From NCBI GenBank assembly GCA_964572225.1, contig CAZNFR010000010.1, positions 1 through 62,274 on the forward strand: a DNA stretch of 62,274 bases. Reading direction: 5' to 3'. The stretch comes from CAZNFR01 sp964572225. Lineage in GTDB: Bacteria > Bacteroidota > Bacteroidia > Bacteroidales > GCA-2748055. The translations under genes and the position numbers were made by a program. The notes beneath the pieces are model-generated. The model worked only from the letters and a program-made list of their open reading frames with translations. It was not told where the DNA came from and made no database searches. Below, piece after piece: positions 18,301 through 26,800 of the stretch. Within the stretch, counting starts at the first letter, position 1. Each line of letters starts with the position of its first letter.

Positions 18301-18432
18301 GTGCGACCTGCCGCTTCCTCCATCATTGCCGAAAGTATCTGCCGTCTTGTATCCCGGAATATGACACAGGAAGAATGGAATGACTTTGTAGGTGGCGATA
18401 TTGAATATCTTCGAACCTGCCAGAATAAATAA
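15394..18432 (+). CDS. Membrane-anchored nSTAND1 NTPase with coiled coil and WD40 beta-propeller
   Basis: The 1012-residue protein opens with the nSTAND1 signature 'PFPGLRAFTPEDSSFFF' (from residue 17). Walker A 'GPSGSGKTSL' follows at about 55-64 and Walker B 'ILLFIDQWEDLF' at about 135-146, then a helical STAND-like region to about 460. A basic stretch (KERKRK...RTR) precedes one TM helix at 485-504. Next comes an Ala/Gln/Glu-rich coiled coil (about 510-620), then WD40-like repeats (about 680-985) with 'GHTNVVRAVSF' and 'GHEARITDVEF'. The positive-inside rule puts the NTPase in the cytosol and the propeller in the periplasm. STAND proteins are switch ATPases. Homologues are sometimes misnamed 'high-affinity carbon uptake protein Hat'. 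The role is inferred as envelope signalling. Confidence 0.88.
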   Translation: MKSSVIKDTKKGRDIVPFPGLRAFTPEDSSFFFRDPEFVKSTTNTLIDKKLLMLTGPSGSGKTSLVNAGIIPLLNRQGGWIIISMVPGNDPLPNLYTSIRDALNPAAPDFDKGKSFPDQVITLLENNSGKSSDKILLFIDQWEDLFRFQNFSKAGEVERIRKEASDFLSAVLLTDQIPVWLALTMNIDFLKEMNRYPSTLRLLNGRHILMPAPGDNELVMAMEEPVKLAGASISSKLVEHLVKELKEVEQKLPALQFTMWLTWENWKANNPEGRTISHTDLEAAGGLKDSTAKYLDSIYLNLSKTQRPICEKIFKSLTELGSSGEILKRRMKISLLSQIVLAPVDTIIDVINHFRSEQISFILPGWETDLSAETVVELSHESIANLWKRLDLWTREERESVEIYQKLAYDASRYQVGKTSLLTPPELDRAISWKMKNRPNLAWAERYDPAYERTLVYLNTSEQEFEQSKAVKERKRKLNLLRTRVLASIFSVAMAMFLFLYFKADTRSDEFQAAFIQSENLRTLAEQQAAEAIEKQKLAEQIADEALEQQSSSDNVAKLAELRRLRAEQKAQEEATRAALAQQNLAAANTEKVAAIQNQEEADQQRKEAERARMAEFTRRVLSTSESMSIKSLQINSDPELKALLALQAFRFNEQYEGNNFTPEVYTSLYESVKSLLGDDYNYYKGHTNVVRAVSFLPRTSSFFSAGSDGRILKWNLNTSTTDFAVMASGRNVIDQLEVSSDGRWLLAAENRNGLLVINLESNNPVAELFSGREKNIRSITIASDNNTVYTAGLENYIEVWNLLGRSSRILTETESRINALSVSPDGSILAGGTRDGKLMIWRVRGDMASNSVFDNNGNAIQTVKFSPNGRYLAAGDVRGNLMIFRADNFEILRILQGHEARITDVEFSEDSRYLTSTSYDGKVFYWNTGNFSLKPIELSDNEGFVFASSYSTDGRFVVTCSAEEPRLVVRPAASSIIAESICRLVSRNMTQEEWNDFVGGDIEYLRTCQNK

Positions 18433-18450
18433 ACCAAACCTTCAAAGACC

Positions 18451-19521
18451 ATGAGCAGATCCATAGTAATGGCCCTTTTTATCTTCACCCTGATCTTCCC
18501 ATTTCAGGATATGTACGGCCAGGAACAAACGAATTGCTCCCAGAATCTCCAGACCGCCCAGGAACAGTTTGAGATGGGACAGGTGGAGGAGGTACCCCAA
18601 CTCCTGATCGGTTGTATCCAGTCGGGCTTTACCCCTCAGGAAAGAATAAGGGCATATAAGCTGTTAATCAATGCTTATATTTTCGATGACAATATTATGG
18701 AAGCCGAGAAGTATGTTCTCGAGTTTATGAGAAGGTATCCCGAATATCAGACGGATAATACCGATGCCTTTGAATTTATTAACCTCTTTGAGCAATTTGA
18801 CAATAATCCAAGAGCCTCCGTGGGCATCTATGCAGGGACCGGATTCTCCAATATCAGGGTTTCGGAACCATTCGGAGTGCACAATTATTCTATCGACGAC
18901 GACTCTGAGTCTTCACTGGGAAATTATAGAAATGGTACACCCGGATTTCAGGCCGGGATCCTCTACAATCATTATCTTTCTACCAGTTTTGAACTCACAG
19001 CAGAACCTGGTTTTTTTCAGCAATCTTTTGTTCATGAGGTGGAGCCATTTGAATTCAGCAGGGTAACATTCACTGAAAAACAATTCGGACTGACTCTCCC
19101 CATTAGTCTGTTATACTGGTTTGATACGGAATCTAAGTTTAAACCCTATATCAGAGGCGGAGCTTCCATTTCCTACCTTATGGGTTCCAACAGCATAACC
19201 GAAAGACAGTATATCAATACAGGAAACGTCACCCTCGAAGATATTACCGGACCGGAAACAGAAACAACCGACTCCCGGAAACGGATTAACTACCATGCAT
19301 TTTTTGGGGGTGGGATCCGATACGAAATACCACAGGCATTTTTTTTCCTGGATATACGATATAATGTCGGACTCAATCAAATGGTAGAGGACCAGAACCG
19401 GGCACTTACCATAAATGATAATCCATGGCTTTTCTACTATCAGGAAGATAATTATTACCATGATGCCCTCCTAATTTCTTTTGGATATGCCAAAACCCTC
19501 TATCGACCGAGAAGAAAATAA
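18451..19521 (+). CDS. Outer-membrane beta-barrel protein with N-terminal helical repeat
   Basis: A 356-residue exported protein. A signal peptide occupies residues 1-23 (ends MYGQ). Residues about 28-110 are helical and TPR-like, with two Cys and 'YKLLINAYIFDDNIMEAEKY'. From about 120 there are alternating aromatic/hydrophobic strands ('SVGIYAGTGFSNI', 'KPYIRGGASISYLMGS', 'LLISFGYAKTLY'), typical of the 8-10-strand PorT-like outer-membrane beta-barrel family. It starts 18 nt after the NTPase stop and ends 13 nt before the lipoprotein, so it is likely co-transcribed and may be the outer-membrane partner of the NTPase. Confidence 0.82.
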   Translation: MSRSIVMALFIFTLIFPFQDMYGQEQTNCSQNLQTAQEQFEMGQVEEVPQLLIGCIQSGFTPQERIRAYKLLINAYIFDDNIMEAEKYVLEFMRRYPEYQTDNTDAFEFINLFEQFDNNPRASVGIYAGTGFSNIRVSEPFGVHNYSIDDDSESSLGNYRNGTPGFQAGILYNHYLSTSFELTAEPGFFQQSFVHEVEPFEFSRVTFTEKQFGLTLPISLLYWFDTESKFKPYIRGGASISYLMGSNSITERQYINTGNVTLEDITGPETETTDSRKRINYHAFFGGGIRYEIPQAFFFLDIRYNVGLNQMVEDQNRALTINDNPWLFYYQEDNYYHDALLISFGYAKTLYRPRRK

Positions 19522-19534
19522 CCTGCTCAGCCTT

Positions 19535-20701
19535 ATGAAGATCAAATTCTTATCATATTTCCTCCTGATTATCCTTTTTATGGGTTGTGAAAAGGAAATT
19601 TCCGATTCACAGAAGGACTATTTTATCAAAATGTATGGGAGTTACCTTCGCGACCGGGCAGTCTGCATCCTCCCTTCAACCTCCGGGAATTTTCTCGTGT
19701 GCGGTACATCTGATACTGAAAACAATGGGAGCGATATAGTCCTGTTCACCATCGATGAATCGGGAAACAGAATCTCAGATTTTAATTATGTCGGACTCGA
19801 AGGTAATGACAGGGCTTATTCTATGAAAAGAACCGGAAACGGGTTTGTAATCTCCGCCTTCGTAACCAATGCCCAGGGAAATCTGGATGCAGCTATTTTT
19901 ACCGTAAATAATAATGGGGAAATAATCAACGACCTTTCCCTGTTCGGAGGAACAGGAAATGATTATGCCTACGATGTTGAGGAAAGACATGAAGAGGGGT
20001 ATATTTTTGTGGGCTCCACCCAGCAGGCCGGACTTGACCTGCTCTACATCGTAACCGTTGACGATAATGTCGAAGGCCCGGATGTATCCAGAAATCTTAG
20101 TGGCATTCAGGCCCGGTTGAACAGGGTGTTGAAAACCAGCGATGGAGAATATATTGCCGGCGGAACCAACATTACCGATCCTGCCAACAGCTATAGCCGG
20201 ATGATGCTAACAAGAATAAATAAGGATGGAAACTTTTACATTGTCCGGTATTTCGGAAACGAAAATGAGAACCTGATTCTTAATGATATGGTTCAGCAGA
20301 ATGATTCAGTGATTTTCCTTATGGGTACCCTTAAAGATACCCAAACAGAAGTTGGCAGAGTAATCCTGAAAAAGATCGTAGATTTTCGAGAGCGTGAATC
20401 CTATACCTTCAGTGCAGATGGCAGCCTGGATGCCAAAGCACTCTCTTTAAAAGAGGATGGCAGCCTGATCATGGTTGCCGATCAGACCATTGCCGATGAT
20501 AAGAATGTAATGCTATTCCTGCTGAACTCCGAAGGACAGGAGATTGCTGATAGAAAGCGGTACGGAGGAACAGGGGATCAGACAGCCAGTGATGTCATTT
20601 ATCAGAATGGCAGTATACTCATTCTGGGGGCGAATTCCTATCGGGGAAATAGTATGATTTCCCTGATTAAAACTGATGAGAACGGGAATACCTGGAATTA
20701 A
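19535..20701 (+). CDS. Lipoprotein with predicted beta-propeller repeats
   Basis: I start at ATG 19535, where 'MKIKFLSYFLLIILFMGC' forms a lipoprotein signal peptide with the lipid-attachment Cys in 'LFMGCEKE'. An upstream in-frame ATG would add 18 non-signal residues. The 388-residue mature region repeats a unit like 'YGGTGxDxAxDVxxxxxGxIxxGxT...LxxxDxxGN', seen for example at 'GGTGNDYAYDV' and 'GGTGDQTASDV'. This is a propeller pattern common in Bacteroidota lipoproteins. It is 13 nt behind the barrel gene. Function is unknown; context suggests a periplasmic or surface-exposed component of the same assembly. Confidence 0.8.
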   Translation: MKIKFLSYFLLIILFMGCEKEISDSQKDYFIKMYGSYLRDRAVCILPSTSGNFLVCGTSDTENNGSDIVLFTIDESGNRISDFNYVGLEGNDRAYSMKRTGNGFVISAFVTNAQGNLDAAIFTVNNNGEIINDLSLFGGTGNDYAYDVEERHEEGYIFVGSTQQAGLDLLYIVTVDDNVEGPDVSRNLSGIQARLNRVLKTSDGEYIAGGTNITDPANSYSRMMLTRINKDGNFYIVRYFGNENENLILNDMVQQNDSVIFLMGTLKDTQTEVGRVILKKIVDFRERESYTFSADGSLDAKALSLKEDGSLIMVADQTIADDKNVMLFLLNSEGQEIADRKRYGGTGDQTASDVIYQNGSILILGANSYRGNSMISLIKTDENGNTWN

Positions 20702-20842
20702 AAAATCAGTTCTTCCCACTATGATTTAAATGAATAAAACCAGGGTAGTTCCATATGATAATATTCATTTCATCACAAAACGTAATGAGCGTTTTAATGG
20801 AAGTTTCCACAAGACCGGTAAAAAATATAAAATAGTATAAGC

Positions 20843-23800
20843 GTGAAAACCAGAATCAGAAGAAGTATTTTAAGACAGATAGTTATTATTGGAGCAGGAT
20901 TGATGCTTTATTCAGGTTTGTCGGGACAATCTGCATCCCTGGGAGGTACCCTTTCCGTCAATAATACGGAAGGAGATGTGAGAACAGGAGGTCAGACCAT
21001 TGTTATTTCTATACTTGGTGATTTCTGGGATGGGGATGTCGGAGATCCTGGTCCGGAGACCGATGCCCTACTTAACGGATTTTCGGGTGACGGTGACTGG
21101 GCGAGTATTCGCGCTTTGCTCTCCGATGCCAACGTTGTCCGTAACAATTTTGCAACCGTTACCATTACCCTGCCCGCACTTCCGGGATATAATATATTCA
21201 ACAATGAGACCCTTAAGCTTACCATAGGCGGAGCTGCACTTACCAGCGGAAATCCTTTGGCTGCCGGCAACGACCTGACCATTCTGGCAGATCCGGTGTT
21301 GGGCTTTAACTCCAACACACTGGTTACGGGTTCCACCCAGGAATCGAATATCCGCACAGGAGGAAGGATCCTGGATGTGAAAGTCAGAAACGATGTCTGG
21401 GTAGCTGCCATTGGCAATAACAATGCAACTACTAACGCTTTTCTTGACGGAATTACCGGTACACAAAACTGGTCAGTGGTTAGAGCAGCTCTGAATTCTA
21501 CCCACGTAACCAGACAAAATGATACCGTGGTGCGTGTGAATTTACCCGCAGTAACCGGTTACTATCTGGAAGCAGATGAAAGTGTGAGTGTGAACATACC
21601 CGGAAGCGCCCTTTTAAATACAGGGAATCCAGTGGTTTCCACCCCGGATATTGCGATTTCCAATGAAGCAGTCTCCATTACCGTAGATGGGAGCGTTTCT
21701 CCGGGTGCTACCGAGGGGGAAGTACGAACCGGCGGTGAAACCATTGATCTGACGATTAAGGGAGATGTGTGGGCCGATGATGTGGGGACAAACGTAACCG
21801 TAACCAATGGCATAATTAAGGGAATTACCGGAAGTACCTCCTGGAATACTAATGTCAGAGATGCCCTGACTACACTCAATGTACAGCGGATCTCGGATAC
21901 CCAGGTACGGATTACCCTGCCCGCAGCGGCATCTTATGATATTTCGGTTATCGATAATATTACCGTTACCGTAACTGCAGCAGCCATAAAGTTTCTTACC
22001 TCCGGATCGGTGGTTGCCGATAATGGGTTTACAATCAGTCCATCGGCTGCAACGGTTAGCGTAAGCGGAAATATTCAAAGTGGGGCCAATGATCAGGAAA
22101 GTTCCATAAGGGCCGGGGGATCGACCATAATCCTTACGGTGAGTGAAGATTCCTGGGTTGCTGGAATTGGGGAGAATACGGTTCAGAACCAGCAACTAAT
22201 CAATGGAATTTCGGGTAATCAGATTTGGAACACTATCGTTAGACCGCTTATACTCGGAGCAGATAGGGGAGCCGCAAACATTAGCGTTTCCGGAGATATT
22301 GTGACGATCTCGGTCCCGGCAATTCCAAGCTATTATCTGGAGACCAATGAAAGTCTCAGCATCACCGTGCCTGCAGTGGCACTAGTAAATTCTGCCCTAG
22401 GGATCAACGCCATACCCTCGCTTACAATTCTGAATGAGGATGTAAGTCTGGCAGTCAGCGGAACGGTGACCCAGCTACCTCAAAAGAGCGAGGAAGATAT
22501 CCGTAGCGGAGGGGAAACTCTGGTGCTTACCCTCACCGGCGACCAGTGGTCCGACGATATTGCTTCCAACTCGGTAACCGCCAATAACCTGTTTGCAGGA
22601 ATTACGGGAAGCCAGGGTACATGGGACGCAACCATACAGCCCGCTCTGGATGTTTCCGACATCGTAAGAAACAGCTCAACGATAATAACCATAAATCTTC
22701 CGGCGGTCGCTTCTTACGACATATCATCGGTCGAGAATATAGCCATTTCAGCGGCCTCTTCAGTGCTAAAATACACAAGTTCAGGTCAGATAGGCGGAAA
22801 TCCCACTTTCTCCATTGCTCCCATTGGAGCTTCAGTAAGCGTAAGCGGGAATATCCAGTCCGGACTTAATAATACTGAGTCGGACATTCGCAGTGGGGGA
22901 TCCACGATTATCCTTACCGTTAGCGAAGACTCCTGGGTTGGAACCCTGGGAAGCGATAATGCTGTCACCTCCAGTCTGATTAACGGGATAAACGGAGGGA
23001 CTACCTGGAACACCAATGTAATCAATGCAATCCTTGGGCCGGATAATGGTGCCTCCAATGTAAGTGTCTCCGGAAGTACCGTTACCGTTACCATTCCGGC
23101 AGTGCCCGATTATTACCTTAACGGAAACGATATTGTCACCATCACCGTCCCTTCAGCTGCTCTTCAAAGTACCACTACCTCAGTGGTTGCCAGCCCTACT
23201 CTAACCATACAGAATGAAGGAGTGAGTATGACGGTAAGCGGAACCCTTACCGGATTAACTACAGAGGAAGACATACGTAACGGGGGCCGTACGATGATCC
23301 TTAATCTGACCGGAGATGAATGGCCGGATAACATTGCCAGCAGTACCACTGTATCCGATATTCTTTTTGCAGGTATCAGCGGAGATGGGATCGAATGGAA
23401 CAGCAAGGTGAGGGATAATCTCACCACTACCCACATTGTCAGAAACAATGACACTCGCGTTACCATTACCCTTCCGGCAACTGCAGGCTATGACATTTCT
23501 TCAACCGAAACAGTTCAGGCCGTAGCTGCTTCAGGTGCTCTCAAATATTCCAATACAGGAAGCGTCACAGGAAATCTTTCGGTCCAGATTACCCCACTGG
23601 GAGGAAGTGTGTCCGTCTCCGGTAATATTCAGTCGGGTGAATTTAATACCGAATCAAAAATTCGTGAAGGTGGAGCCACCATTTTGCTTACCGTTTCGGA
23701 AGATAGTTGGGTTAGCGGACTAGGAAACAATAATGCTCTAACTGCTGAATTGGTTAATGGAATCACCGGAAGCAGTCGCTGGAACAGCTCAGTTATTTCA

Positions 23801-26800
23801 GCCATTCTTGGAAGTGATAACGGGGCAGCCAACGTCGGTGTTTCAGGGAATGTCGTTACCATTAACATCCCTGTTGTGAACGATTACTTCATCAATTCGA
23901 ATGATGTTATCAGCATTAGTGTACCTGCCAGTGCATTGAACTCGTCCACTTCACCCGTAACGGCCTCTCCCTCCCTTACTATTCAGAATGAGCCTGTAAG
24001 TCTGGCTCTTACTGGAACTCTGGTAAGCCTTCCCACAGAAACAGAACAGGATATTCGTGATGGAGGGGAAACCATGATTCTTACCCTTTCAGGAGATGAG
24101 TGGGCAACGGGAGTTGAAAGTAATACCACCCTGGCTAACGCATTGATAAATGGAATCAATGGCAGCGGGACTGCCTGGAATTCAGTGGTAAAACCCTTGC
24201 TTAATGCTTCTCATATTACACGGAATTCCAATGTCAGACTCACAATCACCCTTCCAGCCGCTCCCGGATATGAAATTGATGTGGCAGAGAGTATTACGGT
24301 CAGTGCAACGGCATCAACCCTGAGATATCTCACTACCGGTTCTGTAACCGGAGCTCCGGCTATGAATATTGTACCACTGGGAGCAAGCATAGAAGTGACC
24401 GGAACCATACAATCAGGCACCTTCAACACGGAGGAAAAAATTCGCGAAGGAGGCGGCACCATAATTCTGACGGTTTCTGAAGATACCTGGGTTTCTTCAG
24501 TGGGAAACAACAATTCGGTTACCGCGGCACTTATAAACGGTATCAGCGGCAGTTCGGAATGGAATACCAAGGTGGTACCGGCTATCCTGGGAACCACTAA
24601 CGGAGCAGTGAATGTAGACCGTTCGGGTAACATCGTCACAATCACAGTGCCGGCCGTACCCGGCTATAATATTTCCAGTGTGGATAATGTTACCATTCTG
24701 GTACCCAATGTATGCCTAACCAATACCAGCAGCGGTTCGGTGGCTGCCTTCCCCACCCTGGCCATTTCCCCGGCCGCAGGTAAGGCTTTTATCAATGATC
24801 CGGGTCTTATTGAATCAACCCTGAATGGATCTACCTTGCAGTTTACCCTGCAGGATGAAACTTTTCTTAACGCCACATTGGCAAGCAGTAATTTCAGTCA
24901 CAACGGACCTCCCTCGATCACCATAAGCTCGGTGAATTATGTAAGTCCTATCCAGGCCAGCCTTACCCTTGGGTTCTCGGGAGATATCGACAGCGACCTT
25001 AATGATTTCAGGGTTACCGTAGACGCTAATGAATTAAGCGGGACCACCAACCTGACTTCCAATGCCATTTCTATCCAGGCTGAGCTTGAGCCAAGGATCA
25101 CCGATGTAGATATACCTGATGGGGTATACAGTATTGGTGAAGAGTTAACCGTCCTGATAACCGTGGTTAATGATCAGGGCGACACCTATAGTTACAATTC
25201 AGGTACCGTGGCCGGTAATCCTCTTGCACGGCTGGAAAGGCAGTCCAGTACTCTTTACTATGGATATTTCACGGTTCAGGAAGGGCAAACCGATTACGAT
25301 GCCGGTGACCTTATCCCGGTATCAAACCTTGTGCTAAGAAACGGTTCCCTGATAGGAGATCCTTTTTCAGGAAGTATCAGCGGACAGGTGGCTATCGATG
25401 GTAGCAAACCAAAAGTTACAAGTCTCCAGGTTTTTGGAGCAAGTAAGAAAATCGGGGATGATATTGACATTTTAGTTTTTGCAAACGGTGATAATTATAC
25501 TGCCATTACCCCAACCTCTGTGAATGGTATCCCCATTTCAGCTCCAAATGTAAACCTGATAACCCTTGGGAACAATGCTTATATCCTCAGATATACTGTG
25601 GCTGAGGGAGACGATGATGTTAGTGAAGGCAATCTCACTGCCCAGATCGTGATGAGGGATCCCTCCGGAAACGAGAGCGATCTGTTTAATACGGTAAACA
25701 CCAACTATATTACCATTGATGCGAATTCACCCATGATCAGCTTCATAACCGTCCGTGATAGTGTCTATACGATCGGCGATGTTATCCAGGTAACGATTCA
25801 GACAGATGGCTCAAACTATAGTTTCAATTCTGAGACTTTTGTAAATGGTATTCCATTTACTTCCACCTACCTTACCGGATCCTATATCGGCTCTAATCAA
25901 TACCGTCTGTCTTACACAGTCAGGGCCACCGATCCCGAAATTGAAACCGGGGAAATTGAAGTGACCGTCAGAATGTCGGATCCGGCAGGAAATATTAGTG
26001 CTCCATACAATGAAGTCGAATCCAACAGTCTCGCTCTTTACACCACACTCCCCACGGCAACCCTTTTCGGAACCCAGGAAATCTGTGCCAGGGATTCTGC
26101 CAGACTTATCGTGAACCTTACCGGAAGGGCTCCATGGACTTTCTACCTCTTCGATGGAAATACCACAAGAGAATTTACGGATATATTTGCCTCTCCCTAT
26201 GAATTTTTCGTCAAACCAGCAACCACTCGAAGCTACAGGGTTGATTCAATACTGGATTTTAACGGAATCAAGAATAGCGGAGCTGGAAATGTTACCGTAA
26301 CGGTGAATCCGGTGATTGATGTGGAAATAATTAACCTTAATACCAGTTATTCGGTAGAGGATGACCCGATTGTGCTTCAGGCAAATGTAACGGGGGGAAC
26401 CTTTAGCGGACCAGGGGTTATTACTGCCACATCCACCTTTGACCCTGGTATAGCCGACACCCTTAATTCACCGCATTCCATTGTTTATACCTATATAACC
26501 AACAAGGGCTGCGTTAGTTATGACACGGCAATTGTTTTCGTCCTTGGTGCAGAGGGCGACATATTTATACCCAAACAGGTATTCTGCAACTACGATCCTG
26601 TATTTGAAGTTATTGCATCCAATACAGCAGATGCCATCGGAAGTTTCAGGCTGCTTAATGAGGATGAACAGGAGGTTGTCGGACTCTCAGACAGTTTGAA
26701 TAATAAGGCAGGGATCGATCCTTCCTTACTCGATCCTGGTTTCTACATTGTTGATTATACCTATGAGGACGACGGAACCACACTCAATCTGAAAGACTAT

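Noticed and set aside
22047..24780. CRISPR or noncoding tandem repeats
   Set aside because: The repeats are inside one continuous reading frame, have a 385-bp unit and diverge at third codon positions, so they are protein domain repeats. No CRISPR array was seen in the window.
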